A DNA stretch of 64,000 bases from a virus, in IMG/VR virus record IMGVR_UViG_3300046323_000587, positions 162,481-226,480 of that record; one strand, written 5' to 3'. A program made the translations under genes and the position numbers. The notes under the pieces were generated by a model. The model did not search any database and was not told the DNA's origin. It was given only the letters and a program-made list of their open reading frames with translations. Below are positions 26,088 through 36,025 of this stretch, piece after piece (the first letter of the stretch is position 1; every line of letters starts with the position of its first letter).

Positions 26088-28412
26088 TTACCAAGAAACA
26101 TTTTTAACTTCTTTATCTTTTCCACCATTAACTGCTTGAATTTTTTCTATTTCATTACGTTGTTTCTCAGCATCAGTCTTAGCTTGTAAATTTTTTTCTT
26201 TTAATTCTTTATCGTGTGCTAATTTAGTTTCAGTTGTAATAACTTTTCTTTCTTGTAATGATAATTCTTTTGCTTTAGTGTCTAAATCTAATTTTTTCAA
26301 TTTCTCTAGTTCTTTATTAGTTTCTTCCATTTGTTTGTTAATTTGTTCAAGTTGTTGTTTCATTTGTTCTAATTCAGAATTTTCTTTAGCTTTTTTCTTA
26401 TTCAAAATAGTAGATTTCATTTTAGATACAGAATTAGTTGTAACTAATTCTAAAGCTAAATCCATATCAAGAGTTCCATTTTGTGCAAATGGTTGAATAA
26501 ATTGTTCTAGTTTTGCCAGCATAGTTTCTTCTTGACCTGAATCAGATACATAAACAGAATAAGAAGATAACTTAAATAAGTTATTTATTGAATAAATTTT
26601 TTGTTTGGTTCCTAAAAGATAAGCTCCTTTCTGACCTATTTCATAAGATATTCTTGATAATTCTAATAGATCTGTTAATAGACATTCAGTAACTCTATCA
26701 ATAGATGTGAACCAAGTTTTAGTAGAAAGACTTGTTTGCATTAAAGCTTGTTTAGTTACAGCAGCTCCATCACGTTCTTCCATTTGCCCCATCATTTGTC
26801 TATTTACACCTGTAATATCAGCAGCAAGAGCTTCTAATTGTTCTAGTATTTGATTACAAGCTTGAATAAAATTCAGGTCCACATTTGAAGGATAATCTTG
26901 AATGGAAGCATTTTGTCCTCCTTGAAGAATACCTTCTTGAGAAGAATCCATAAGATAAATATTAGCATTTTTACGATATTGAAGAACTTTTTCAAGACGT
27001 TCTTCCATTGTACCGCCTAAAAGTTTTGGTAAAGAAGCTACATCAATAGCTAAACCTCCTAACCTAAATTGAGATTCTGCTTGTTTTCTAAGATATAAAG
27101 TAATGTCGTAATCATCTTGAATTTGTTTTAATAATAAAACCATTGATTCAGGTTTAGTAGAATTTACATTTGCTTGTATAATTCCGTTATAAGAAAGAGT
27201 ACATTTATCAGGAAAATCAAGATCTCTTACAACATAAGGACTTTTTCTTAATTTAAGATATATACCAGCTTCTCCACCAATACGATAGCCTTCGTAACGA
27301 TCCATACGATACTTTGTTATAGTCTGACTATTTTTATCTGTAGTAATATATTCATTATTACTTAACCATTCAGAGTGATACACACAAATATATTCGTGAA
27401 AAGATTTATCTTGATACTTATATTGTTGATATTGATTTATGTTAGAATTTTCTTCATTTAATAGATTGACTGTACCTTGTTGGTATAAACCTAAATCCCA
27501 ATAGTTGTCTGTATCATAAGAAAATAAAGATAGTCGATTAGATAATTCTTTCTTTTCTTCTAATGTCATTTCAGCTCCAAATTTATTTAAAATTTCAGTT
27601 TTAGTCATATACATTTTATAAAAACATTGATTAGATTGAGAAACTTCTTTTTTATAATCGTGTTTTTTATAATAAAAATGTCTTGGATTACAAATATCTA
27701 ATTGAGGAGTTTCACCTAAATTATCAATAAAAGTTCTATAATAGCATTGACCATAAATTAAAAGATGTTCAAATAAATCTGCTGAAAGATTTTTAATATT
27801 AAGTTTAGATACCAAATCATTAAGAACATCTTGAGAGAGGATTTCAATTTCTGAAATAAATTCTGCGTCATAATCAAGAATTAATTTATCTATTTTCTTT
27901 TGATACAATTCATCTTGAATCTTTAATTGCTTAGATTGTTCGTCAGGCTTAGCAAAATGAGTTAATAATTTTAATCTAGCTTGTATGTCTTCAACTATTT
28001 CATTATAAATCTTATTCAATAATCCAGTTTTCTTTTCTTCTTCTATTAAAGTTAAAGCATCATTACCTCTACAACTAATAAAGTAATTAAATCTATGTTG
28101 AAGATGAACTCCAACCAATACTTTTATTCTAGGTAAAATCAATGAAACAAAAGGTAATTCACCTGGATTTGCTAACCCTTCAGATTCCCATAAATAACAA
28201 AATTCATTATTATCTCTTGTTCTATTGTAATACATAGCAGCTTTCTTTAAATCTAATTTATCATAGTTTAAATCTCTAATTACTTTATCAACCATATAAA
28301 TTAAATAATTAGAAGAATTTTTTTCTTCTTCAGAAATTAACTCATTTTCGTAATAATAGTTAGAAAATGAATCTTCGTAATTATCTTGTTTAATTAACTT
28401 TTCTTTTGTCAT
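26088..28412 (-). CDS. Portal protein
   Basis: 774 residues, the usual size for portals of large Bacteroidota phages. It follows terminase in transcription order. Features include a long N-terminal region with helices and wing (RFNYFISCRGNDALTLIEEE), a central LDICNPRHFYYK, and a portal-like stretch ADITGVNRQMMGQMEERDGA followed by TKQALMQTSLSTKTWFTS. The C-terminus is a long charged coiled coil (ELEQMKQQLEQINKQMEETN) ending NGGKDKEVKNVSW. It would form the dodecameric gate through which DNA enters the head. The start overlaps the upstream stop in a TAATG junction. Confidence 0.8.
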   Translation of the reverse strand: MTKEKLIKQDNYEDSFSNYYYENELISEEEKNSSNYLIYMVDKVIRDLNYDKLDLKKAAMYYNRTRDNNEFCYLWESEGLANPGELPFVSLILPRIKVLVGVHLQHRFNYFISCRGNDALTLIEEEKKTGLLNKIYNEIVEDIQARLKLLTHFAKPDEQSKQLKIQDELYQKKIDKLILDYDAEFISEIEILSQDVLNDLVSKLNIKNLSADLFEHLLIYGQCYYRTFIDNLGETPQLDICNPRHFYYKKHDYKKEVSQSNQCFYKMYMTKTEILNKFGAEMTLEEKKELSNRLSLFSYDTDNYWDLGLYQQGTVNLLNEENSNINQYQQYKYQDKSFHEYICVYHSEWLSNNEYITTDKNSQTITKYRMDRYEGYRIGGEAGIYLKLRKSPYVVRDLDFPDKCTLSYNGIIQANVNSTKPESMVLLLKQIQDDYDITLYLRKQAESQFRLGGLAIDVASLPKLLGGTMEERLEKVLQYRKNANIYLMDSSQEGILQGGQNASIQDYPSNVDLNFIQACNQILEQLEALAADITGVNRQMMGQMEERDGAAVTKQALMQTSLSTKTWFTSIDRVTECLLTDLLELSRISYEIGQKGAYLLGTKQKIYSINNLFKLSSYSVYVSDSGQEETMLAKLEQFIQPFAQNGTLDMDLALELVTTNSVSKMKSTILNKKKAKENSELEQMKQQLEQINKQMEETNKELEKLKKLDLDTKAKELSLQERKVITTETKLAHDKELKEKNLQAKTDAEKQRNEIEKIQAVNGGKDKEVKNVSW

Positions 28413-28744
28413 TAGTCTAATTCAAATTTAATTACATAATTAGATAAATCTTCAATAGTTTTTGGATATTTTAAAATTGGTGAAGGTTTATATTCTCTTA
28501 AGACTGAATCAAAAACTAATAAAGACTTATCTTTTAAAAATTTTATATTATTAGTAATGACTTGATAACTTATTTTTAATTTTTGTGAAGCAGATCTCCT
28601 ATTTGTTTTATTTATATTAGCTGTTTTACAAATATATTCTAATAGTTTATATTGAATATTAGTAAGTTTAATTCCCATTCTAATACTAACTAAAATTTTT
28701 AACCAAATCAAAATATAATTCTTTTGATTGACTTTTATTCTCAT
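28412..28744 (-). CDS. Small winged-helix-like protein between terminase block and portal
   Basis: 110 residues. A basic N-terminus (MRIKVNQKNYILIWLKILVS) is followed by a likely HTH: IQYKLLEYICKTANINKTNR, then ASQKLKISYQVITNNIKFLK and a short wing (SVLREYKPSPIL). It could be a small terminase-like DNA-recognition subunit or a regulator of late genes; position next to terminase and portal fits either. The TAATG overlap couples it to the portal gene. Confidence 0.6.
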   Translation of the reverse strand: MRIKVNQKNYILIWLKILVSIRMGIKLTNIQYKLLEYICKTANINKTNRRSASQKLKISYQVITNNIKFLKDKSLLVFDSVLREYKPSPILKYPKTIEDLSNYVIKFELD

Positions 28745-28750
28745 AATAAT

Positions 28751-29386
28751 TTACAATAAAATTTTCAATTCTTTTAAATAATCTTCTGATAAACTTCCAT
28801 TATTTAATAATTGTGCTAAACCTGTTTCAAGTAAATCAAATATTCGAGATAGTTGAACTCCTTCAATATTATCAAATAAGTGAATATAAGCAATGTGTAT
28901 ATGTTTATATAAATAATGAGCTATAAACATTGCTAAAATTTGATTGTAAGTAAGTTCTATTTTATTAGACGAAATTTTATTCTCTCTTACAAATTGTATA
29001 ACACTTTTTATTTGGTCTAATAACCTCCATTTATTAAGAGGGCAGTTATTTTCTTGACTTCTTGATTTTGCTGATAAATGACAACCACAACCTAATAAAT
29101 AACCTTCTTGTTGTAGAGACAGATATGTACCTGTTGATAAAGTTTCATAAGAAATACCTTCTTCTTTAATATAAGTAAAAAAATTAGCTATTAATTCTTC
29201 ATCAGGTATTATTTTTGATAATTTTTTATTATTACAATGCTCAGGCAAAATTCCATTTCCTTTATTATATAAAGGGCAAGTATGACAAATTGCTATTCTT
29301 TCTTTATAGAGCACTTCATCTGCTCCAAATAAACTTTTTATGTGCCCTTTTACTATTGCTGTAAGGTTTTTATAATTATTAATCAT
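28751..29386 (-). CDS. Cysteine-rich conserved phage protein between terminase and portal
   Basis: 211 residues. The metal-binding-type cysteines lie in two groups: ICHTCPLYNKGNGILPEHCN and LLGCGCHLSAKSRSQENNCP. The pattern (CxxCP, then CN, then GCGC, then CP-x-x-KW) recalls a family that I associate with the terminase-portal region of crAss-like and related phages. A role in packaging or head assembly is inferred from location. The gene overlaps terminase by 8 bp. The C-terminal 80 residues are helical. Confidence 0.7.
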   Translation of the reverse strand: MINNYKNLTAIVKGHIKSLFGADEVLYKERIAICHTCPLYNKGNGILPEHCNNKKLSKIIPDEELIANFFTYIKEEGISYETLSTGTYLSLQQEGYLLGCGCHLSAKSRSQENNCPLNKWRLLDQIKSVIQFVRENKISSNKIELTYNQILAMFIAHYLYKHIHIAYIHLFDNIEGVQLSRIFDLLETGLAQLLNNGSLSEDYLKELKILL

Positions 29387-31475
29387 ATTTTATTGTTCCA
29401 TTTTTATTTTTAGACCTATCTAAATAAGATATTTGTTTTTGTTTTTCATATTTAATTTTTACTTTAGGATCATAACCATATCTTTTATATCCATTTTCAT
29501 CTACATAAAAAGATTTTAGTTGAACAATTTTTTCATTATTTTCTTTAGGAACTAATCTCAACATTTCTAATTCTTTATCTGCTAGTTCACACAATCCTAA
29601 AGCTACAATAATATCATAATTTCCTCTTTTATCTGGATTATAGTTTGAAGCATCTACTAAAAATCTTTCAAATTTAATTTTATCACAATTATCTTCTATA
29701 TAGTTTTTTAAATGATTATCCATTAAATTATTAGTTTCACTTGTAGCTTTTGTACCAAAATCTCTTGTATTATTTGTAATTCTAAATTTATTGCTAAGAG
29801 CATTAGAAGGTGCCATAAATTTATGTGAAAAATCTCCTAGTTTGTGTTCTCTAAAATATTGATATACCATAATACGAGTTTTTTCAAGATTGATTTGACA
29901 ATTGTACCAAATAGATAATTTTAAAGCATTATCAAAACATTCTCTTTCGTCACGAGGTCTGTCACAATAATAAGCAACATAAGTATTATTGTAATCATCA
30001 TACATTGAATTAGTACGTTTTTTAATAATCATTGCAAATTCTGAATTATTTTTTGTTACAGTTAAATCTTCTCCCATATCAATACCATCAATACCAGCTA
30101 TATAAAGATTTGCAGGAGGTTCGCTATTATCTTCTCCTCTATGAGGCGGTTGTAGGATATGTATTTTACCATTTTTGTCTGAAATAAATTCACAACCTGC
30201 AATTTTTCCTTGTTTATCAAATAAAAATTCTAATCGACCTATTTTAATATTAGGTTTATTTGTAGGTTGTTCTAACCAAATTCTTTGATTAACTAATTTA
30301 TCAAGATTAAATATACAAGCTCTAATCTCTCTAAAAGCTTCATCTGGATTTAAACAATGTTCAGCAACATACTTTTGATAATCATCAGGAGATTTTAATA
30401 ATTTTTGTTCTTCTCTTATTTTTAATACATTAGATAAAGATTCTTCTTGATCAATGTTTCCAAACTTATCCATACATTTTATATTAATTTGAGTGTATGG
30501 AAAGAAAAATCCAGATTCTTTATATAAATCTCCATAAATAGAATTATCGAAAGTTTTAAAACCAAATCCTTTAGGATTACGGAATATTTCTTTTAATCCT
30601 TCAATTCCTGCTCCTATTTCACCTCCTGTACCCCAAGCTATAATTTGACCAATAAATGCACCTCCTTCTTCTACAACAGGTCGAATAACTTCAATTGCTT
30701 CTTTTGCTTTTTTAAAAGAACCAAATTCTTCAAGATGTATCTTATAAGCAGACTTACCTCTAAATTTATGTGGATTACTTGCTAACAAACCTAATATTTC
30801 TCCACCTGTTTGAGTTTCTATGTTAGATTTTTCTAGTTTTCCTGAAGCTTTTTTATGTGTAGCTGTATTTGCTCCCATTCTAGCGTGAAACATAGCCATC
30901 TCTGTTTCTTTATCAAGATAGTTTATATTAGCCCAAACAAAAGCTAAAATATTAGTTAAATATTCTTCATCAGTAGCTGCATATATTACTTTGCGATACT
31001 CTCCTTTCATATTAGGTGTTCTTATAGCATAATCTCTTGCTCCCATTGCAGCTTGTTTATAAGACCAACCAGCTCTTCTAGGTTTTAATACTATAAGATG
31101 TTTTTCTTCTTGTTCAGCTTCTTCTACAACATTAAACCAATCATAATCTAATTTCCAAAAATTAGGATTTTTGGTTATTTTTTTAGTTAGTTTTTTACCG
31201 TTTAATATATAATCTTCTTGAAGTTCTATTTGAACATAATTTAAATAGAAATAATGGTATCCAGTAATTCTAACTTCACCTATTGTATAACCATTCATAC
31301 ATTTATCAAACTCACTCAACCAAAATTCTTTATATTGTTGAGTACCTTTTTTATATAAAGAATAATACCCAGTTTTAAGTTTTTTATTTATGGCATCTTG
31401 AAATCGATGTGTATTCATTAAATAATCACCTTTAAAATAAGGTAATTCATCATTTATGGTAGTTATTATATTCAT
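29379..31475 (-). CDS. terL: Terminase large subunit
   Basis: 698 residues, full length for the family. Residues 130-138 (LKPRRAGWS) form the Walker A variant of large terminases and IHLEEFG (246-252) is Walker B. ITGYHYFYLNYVQIEL (70-85) is the N-terminal motif often found in terminases of large Bacteroidota phages. The nuclease domain begins at YIAGIDGIDMGED (458-470), with acidic residues D463 and D466 and a later acidic site in GNYDIIVALGL. It powers DNA packaging through the portal and cuts concatemers. The neighbours (Cys-rich protein, portal, nuclease) agree. Best supported phage hallmark in the window. Confidence 0.93.
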   Translation of the reverse strand: MNIITTINDELPYFKGDYLMNTHRFQDAINKKLKTGYYSLYKKGTQQYKEFWLSEFDKCMNGYTIGEVRITGYHYFYLNYVQIELQEDYILNGKKLTKKITKNPNFWKLDYDWFNVVEEAEQEEKHLIVLKPRRAGWSYKQAAMGARDYAIRTPNMKGEYRKVIYAATDEEYLTNILAFVWANINYLDKETEMAMFHARMGANTATHKKASGKLEKSNIETQTGGEILGLLASNPHKFRGKSAYKIHLEEFGSFKKAKEAIEVIRPVVEEGGAFIGQIIAWGTGGEIGAGIEGLKEIFRNPKGFGFKTFDNSIYGDLYKESGFFFPYTQINIKCMDKFGNIDQEESLSNVLKIREEQKLLKSPDDYQKYVAEHCLNPDEAFREIRACIFNLDKLVNQRIWLEQPTNKPNIKIGRLEFLFDKQGKIAGCEFISDKNGKIHILQPPHRGEDNSEPPANLYIAGIDGIDMGEDLTVTKNNSEFAMIIKKRTNSMYDDYNNTYVAYYCDRPRDERECFDNALKLSIWYNCQINLEKTRIMVYQYFREHKLGDFSHKFMAPSNALSNKFRITNNTRDFGTKATSETNNLMDNHLKNYIEDNCDKIKFERFLVDASNYNPDKRGNYDIIVALGLCELADKELEMLRLVPKENNEKIVQLKSFYVDENGYKRYGYDPKVKIKYEKQKQISYLDRSKNKNGTIKYD

Positions 31476-31554
31476 TGTTTATATTTATTACTTATTTTCA
31501 TTTTTTATTTTACAACAAAAGAAAGTTATTTAAAAATAAATTAATTAAAGTTGA

Positions 31555-32118
31555 CTACCATTCTATAAAACCTCCTTCTGCTCCACCTTTATTCAATTTT
31601 TTATCTTGTTTTAATTCTTTTTCTGCAACTTTTCTAAGATTTTGTAACTCGTCCATAATAGTATTACTTTCTTTTAACATCTTCACTGCATCATAAGGTT
31701 GATCGATTCTTTGTCCTCTATGTGGACCTTCTTCAATATATTTATCAAAAGATACTGTTCTATAATGTTCACATAAAGTATCTACTAATTCCATTGAAGC
31801 AGAAATCATATTAAGAACTCTATTAGAATTAATTAATGAGTCAAATTTCTTTTCTGCTGCAAGATATTCAGGTTTTAATACATCTTCAGTAGTTAATTCA
31901 GAAGCAATTAAAGCTGATTCAAATCTTTTCTTTTTGGTTTCCTCTACGTGAGGAGACATTGGATCTTTATTAAGAAAAAGAAATGTAAAATATCTATTAG
32001 TTAAATCTTTATTTTTTGACTTATCTAATGCAACTAATTTTTTAAATTCTGGAATGAGTAATATACCTTCAATATTTAAAGTTGGTACAAAATTTTCATA
32101 TTCAAATAGTCTTAACAT
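31555..32118 (-). CDS. Conserved protein upstream of terminase, small-terminase candidate
   Basis: 187 residues. LIPEFKKLVALDKSKNKDLT, then FLFLNKDPMSPHVEE and a long helix (LINSNRVLNMISASMELVDT) match a type of protein that I recall beside terminase genes in large Bacteroidota phages. The tail LNKGGAEGGFIEW is acidic/aromatic. The gene precedes terL by 79 bases in transcription order, where small terminase subunits often lie, but no DNA-binding motif is visible, so that role is a guess. Confidence 0.6.
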   Translation of the reverse strand: MLRLFEYENFVPTLNIEGILLIPEFKKLVALDKSKNKDLTNRYFTFLFLNKDPMSPHVEETKKKRFESALIASELTTEDVLKPEYLAAEKKFDSLINSNRVLNMISASMELVDTLCEHYRTVSFDKYIEEGPHRGQRIDQPYDAVKMLKESNTIMDELQNLRKVAEKELKQDKKLNKGGAEGGFIEW

Positions 32119-32193
32119 TTTATTATCATTTACATTAAATTATTAATTAAAATTTTAAAACTAAACACCAACTAAATATTAACTTAACCTTAA

Positions 32194-32547
32194 TTAAACC
32201 TTTTCAATTTTTTGTTTGTATTTATCTAATAATACATTGCAATAGTAAGTGAATTTTTCTAATGATTCAAAATCATTTTTTCCGTCCCAATCAGAAGCTC
32301 TTGGATTAATATAATCTTCTTCTTTTATTGCATTCATTGGAATAACAGAATCTACAATAGTTAAATTATATTTTAAAAGTGTAAGTAAAGTAACTTGATT
32401 TGGATTATAATATAAATAAACTTCAATTTCATTTATTTTTCCAGCTGCTCTTGACATTGTATTAAACGCAATTCCTGATATATCACATTCTACATCAGAC
32501 ATAAAAGAAAATTCTAAGTTGTACCTGTTTGTTGTATCTGTTTGCAT
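32194..32547 (-). CDS. Small hypothetical protein of the packaging region
   Basis: 117 residues. FSMSDVECDISGIAFNTMSR, IEVYLYYNPNQVTLLTLLKY and RASDWDGKNDFESLEKFTYY give an alpha/beta pattern without a family assignment. No signal peptide, membrane segment or metal motif. It lies among terminase-proximal genes in the late operon. Confidence 0.6.
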   Translation of the reverse strand: MQTDTTNRYNLEFSFMSDVECDISGIAFNTMSRAAGKINEIEVYLYYNPNQVTLLTLLKYNLTIVDSVIPMNAIKEEDYINPRASDWDGKNDFESLEKFTYYCNVLLDKYKQKIEKV

Positions 32548-32569
32548 AATTTAAACATTTTATATATTA

Positions 32570-32800
32570 CTACATATATTTAGAAGCTACAACTGAAAAA
32601 GCTAAACCAAATACAATAGCTACTCCAATTAAACCTAGAATTACTTTTTGATATAGAGTATTTTGTGTTTCTAATTTTTCTACTTTTTTACTTGCTTCTA
32701 ATAATTGTTCATAATATTTTAAAGATATTGTAGCTTTATCTGTGGATTTTGCTGATTCTTTTGATTCTATTTTATCTATATTTTCATTATTCATTGACAT
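32570..32800 (-). CDS. Small coiled-coil protein with C-terminal membrane anchor
   Basis: 76 residues. A Ser/Lys/Asp-rich start is followed by a coiled coil (SLKYYEQLLEASKKVEKLET) and a single membrane helix (KVILGLIGVAIVFGLAFSVV) ending ASKYM. It overlaps the nuclease gene by 14 bp. The topology suits an inner-membrane protein such as a holin- or spanin-like lysis component, and the amidase lies two genes upstream in transcription order, but single-helix tail-anchored proteins have many roles. Confidence 0.6.
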   Translation of the reverse strand: MSMNNENIDKIESKESAKSTDKATISLKYYEQLLEASKKVEKLETQNTLYQKVILGLIGVAIVFGLAFSVVASKYM

Positions 32801-33683
32801 AGTGATTTAATAATTTAGTTATAATTTCTTGATTTATCTTTAATTCAATTTCTTTACAACAAGGTTGATTATCTACAAATCTTAAATGATGAACAACTAA
32901 TTTTGTAACAGGTTTTTTGTATATCTGTTCAGCAAATAAAGCATAAATATTTAATTGTAATTCGTATTTTCCTAAATCTCCAGAAGGTTGTTCTTTTATA
33001 GGAGATTTCATCATTTGATTATTGTAGCCTTCGTATTTTAATTCTTTGTCATTAGTTTTATAATCGTGTATTTCAATAAAATCTTTTCCTTCAATAACTA
33101 AATCAGCTTGTCCTGCAATTTGATGTTTATGTGAATAGAGTATCTCTTCTGCGTGAATTTTGCACTCTTTGTATCTATCAAATATTTTAGACATATATTC
33201 AAGATAATAGATTATTTCGTCATCAATAGCGTAATTCTTTACAATACTTTCAATAATTTCATTATTATTTAGCATCTTATCTAAACTATAATGTATTGCT
33301 GAACCTCTGTTTGTAGATTGATCTCTAATATTATCCCAATATTTTAATACTTCTTCATAAGTCATACCAAACTTATCCATTGTAGATTTAGCTTTAAATT
33401 TATCAGATTCAAATTTATGTGCATATTTTCCTATTAAAGTAGTTACAGAAGTGTATCTTTTTTTTAATAGTGTGTGAGTGTAAGTATGGTGTTTGTCATC
33501 GTATTCAATATACTCATTAAATTTAAACCTGTCTTGTTTAAATAAATCTAGATTATATTTACAAGTGGTATCTCTTAATAAATGTTTGTTCTTATTTTTA
33601 GCATCTTCTATTTGTTCTTCATAACTTTTAACTACTTTCTTTTGCTTTACTGGAGACGATTTTCTATTATTTGTTAAAGCCAT
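32787..33683 (-). CDS. PD-(D/E)XK-family nuclease (RecB/Cas4-like)
   Basis: 298 residues. HKHQIAGQADLVIEGKDFIE (about 181-200) followed by IHDYKTN is the core (G-x-x-D ... (E/D)-x-K) of PD-(D/E)XK nucleases; AEEILYSHKH upstream and the later YELQLNIYALFAEQIYKK add the family's conserved Glu and QL-x-x-YA helix. Similar nucleases lie near terminase genes in crAss-like phages. Possible roles are recombination, host DNA breakdown or packaging. It overlaps the membrane-anchored small gene. Confidence 0.82.
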   Translation of the reverse strand: MALTNNRKSSPVKQKKVVKSYEEQIEDAKNKNKHLLRDTTCKYNLDLFKQDRFKFNEYIEYDDKHHTYTHTLLKKRYTSVTTLIGKYAHKFESDKFKAKSTMDKFGMTYEEVLKYWDNIRDQSTNRGSAIHYSLDKMLNNNEIIESIVKNYAIDDEIIYYLEYMSKIFDRYKECKIHAEEILYSHKHQIAGQADLVIEGKDFIEIHDYKTNDKELKYEGYNNQMMKSPIKEQPSGDLGKYELQLNIYALFAEQIYKKPVTKLVVHHLRFVDNQPCCKEIELKINQEIITKLLNHYVNE

Positions 33684-33727
33684 TTGTCTAATTTTTATAA
33701 TTTATTTTGTTATGAAACAAATATAGA

Positions 33728-34321
33728 TTAATATTTCATTCTTTCCAATACTGTAAAATTATCAGTAAAATATATATTTTTATCAGAAATTCCAATACTT
33801 TTTAAATATCTAGGGACAGAGAAATTAGGACAAGTTTTAAATGTAGGTCTCATAACTTCATTGACTGCAACTTGATTATGTCCTAATATTTTAATATCTG
33901 GATAAGTAGATACATACCATTTTATAATAGATTCCATCATTTTTAATTGATACTCCGTACGATTATCGACAGGAATAAAATTATTTTTACGATCTCTAAG
34001 AATTTTTTTGTTTTCTTGTTTTAAACCTCCTGTATAACAAATATTTACAGAATTACTATTTGATATTTTTATATCTATATTATTGTTATATACAGCTACT
34101 CCATTACTAATTAAATCATCAGAAATAAGTCTTACAACTCCTGAATTTTCTATTTCTGGACTACGAGCTTCTTTTTCAATTACTACGTGATAACCACTCC
34201 TTTTCCAACCTAATGTAAATTTTTCATATCTAGCTATGTCTTCTGCTTTATCAAACTGATTTCCTGCATGACAATGAACAACTAAATATTGTATATTTCT
34301 TATACTTGATAATTGTTTCAT
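33728..34321 (-). CDS. N-acetylmuramoyl-L-alanine amidase (Amidase_2 type endolysin)
   Basis: 197 residues. LVVHCHAG (13-20) supplies the first zinc His at 16, GYHVVIE (43-49) a His at 45, and LGHNQ (146-150) with KTCPNFSVPRYL (162-173) the final His148 and Cys164. NSVNICYTGG corresponds to the family's NxxSI-x-I-x-(F/Y) strand. There is no signal peptide, so release would need a holin, or the enzyme is carried in the virion. It lies between fibre genes and the packaging block. Confidence 0.88.
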   Translation of the reverse strand: MKQLSSIRNIQYLVVHCHAGNQFDKAEDIARYEKFTLGWKRSGYHVVIEKEARSPEIENSGVVRLISDDLISNGVAVYNNNIDIKISNSNSVNICYTGGLKQENKKILRDRKNNFIPVDNRTEYQLKMMESIIKWYVSTYPDIKILGHNQVAVNEVMRPTFKTCPNFSVPRYLKSIGISDKNIYFTDNFTVLERMKY

Positions 34322-34363
34322 ATATTATTTTATTTTACTTTATTATTTTACTTATTATCTCGA

Positions 34364-34771
34364 CTATTTTTGTTGAAAATTAGGGTACAAATCTAAATCT
34401 AATCTAAGAATTTGTTTTATACCTTGACCTACTGCACTTGTTTCTAATTGTGTAAATTTTAAATTAGCTGGACGATCTACAACTGTCTTAATTTCAAATG
34501 TAGCAGCAGTCACTAAAGTATTATTCTCATCGTATACAGAAGGAGTTACTTCTATTGCTATATCTTTGTAAGTTTCTAATCTATCAAATCTAGTAAAAGA
34601 ATTTTCAGATTCTGTTTTCATTATAATTTTTGTAGGAGACAATAAATTTATTTGATAATAAATTGTTATTGTATTTATAGACCCATCAATATCTACACGA
34701 TATATTTGAATATATCTATCTAAACCTGTAATTGAATCGGCTTCTATTTTCTTTTCTTGTAAAATTCTCAT
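34364..34771 (-). CDS. Hypothetical virion-associated protein
   Basis: 135 residues, all-beta pattern (NTITIYYQINLLSPTKIIMK, DIAIEVTPSVYDENN), with no cysteines and no enzyme motifs. It lies between the amidase and a fibre-type gene, 15 bases from the latter's stop. Probably a tail accessory protein. Family not recognised. Confidence 0.6.
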   Translation of the reverse strand: MRILQEKKIEADSITGLDRYIQIYRVDIDGSINTITIYYQINLLSPTKIIMKTESENSFTRFDRLETYKDIAIEVTPSVYDENNTLVTAATFEIKTVVDRPANLKFTQLETSAVGQGIKQILRLDLDLYPNFQQK

Positions 34772-34786
34772 ATTGTTTAATATTGT

Positions 34787-35998
34787 TTAGTACTCTTGAA
34801 AATTAATTATTCCATTTAATGTTATAGTAGCTGTTATAGGTTGCACACATAAAACTAATGTATTCATTGTATTATTTAAAGTAGAACCTAAATAAGATAG
34901 GTAATCTTTTTCAAAAAGGTTTGTTGGAATTACACTGTTTTGACCTAAAATTCCAGAAGCTAAAACTCTGCCTGGAGTAGTTACTGTAATAGCTATTGCA
35001 GCAGCAGCACTACCATTAGCTTCTTCTATTGCACTATTTGTAACACCAATCCAAGTTAAAGGTGCTGATAACACAGGATTAAGTTGTAAAGACCAAATAA
35101 CAATATCAGCAGCACTAGATACAAATACACCTAAACCAGAAATTCTTATTGCATTATCTCTATTAGTTGTTTTTTTTCTGATTGCTTTTAAAGGATAAAC
35201 TGTACCAATACTAGCAATTGTATTAGAAGAAATTGCAACTGTAGACAAAGATTTAACAGAATTATTATATCCAGACTCACTAATAGAACCTTCTGTGGCA
35301 ACTTGAGAACAGATATATCTTAAACTTCCTGTTCCAGTTGTACTTCTTATTTCATATCTTACAGGTTGATTTGGAGAAGCAATAAAAGTATCTGTTGAAT
35401 TTCCTGAATAATTCATTGTATGAGCTAATATAAACCCTAAATCAGTTTTTAAATATATTCTTAATACAGCTCCACCTAACCAAAGAAAATCAAATGCAAG
35501 TACTGTAAAATTACTCCAATTATAGCTAGAGATTAAATTATAATTATCCCAAGATGTCCAGGGTATATTTATAGTAGTTATACCAAGTCGTTCAGCTTTC
35601 AATCTAAATGTTGTTCCATCATTCTCTAAATAAAATCCATCATAATTAGTTGCAAATGGGGCTACAGTATTAGAAGAAAAATACCCAACTCTTTTAACAG
35701 TATTTGCTTCTATTTGAAAGTTATCAAAAGTGCATTCAACAAATTGAGATTTTCCAGAAAAATAAGGAAAAAATTGAGTTGTTTGACGAACTACATATTG
35801 ACCAGAATTAACAGACAAATTAAATTTATTATTTGCATAAGCTGTAGCTCCTGTTCCTTGATTATCAAATAAATAAACATTATCACTATTTAAAATCTTT
35901 CCATCAAATAAAGTAGTAAAATTAGAAGTTCTAACACGACCTCCTGCATCTATACTAATTTGACTAGGATTAAAATTTATATTTTTGAATCCACTCAT
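34787..35998 (-). CDS. Tail fibre or receptor-binding-type structural protein
   Basis: 403 residues. QISIDAGGRVRTSNFTTLFD near the N-terminus and GKSQFVECTFDNFQIEANTV followed by KRVGYF are a combination that I recall from a widespread phage structural family (motif GRxRxSNxxTLFD). The rest is beta-rich. The gene sits in the fibre block, just upstream of the amidase in transcription order. Role in adsorption is inferred. Confidence 0.65.
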   Translation of the reverse strand: MSGFKNINFNPSQISIDAGGRVRTSNFTTLFDGKILNSDNVYLFDNQGTGATAYANNKFNLSVNSGQYVVRQTTQFFPYFSGKSQFVECTFDNFQIEANTVKRVGYFSSNTVAPFATNYDGFYLENDGTTFRLKAERLGITTINIPWTSWDNYNLISSYNWSNFTVLAFDFLWLGGAVLRIYLKTDLGFILAHTMNYSGNSTDTFIASPNQPVRYEIRSTTGTGSLRYICSQVATEGSISESGYNNSVKSLSTVAISSNTIASIGTVYPLKAIRKKTTNRDNAIRISGLGVFVSSAADIVIWSLQLNPVLSAPLTWIGVTNSAIEEANGSAAAAIAITVTTPGRVLASGILGQNSVIPTNLFEKDYLSYLGSTLNNTMNTLVLCVQPITATITLNGIINFQEY

Positions 35999-36025
35999 AA
36001 ATCATAATTATTTTAAATATTTAAT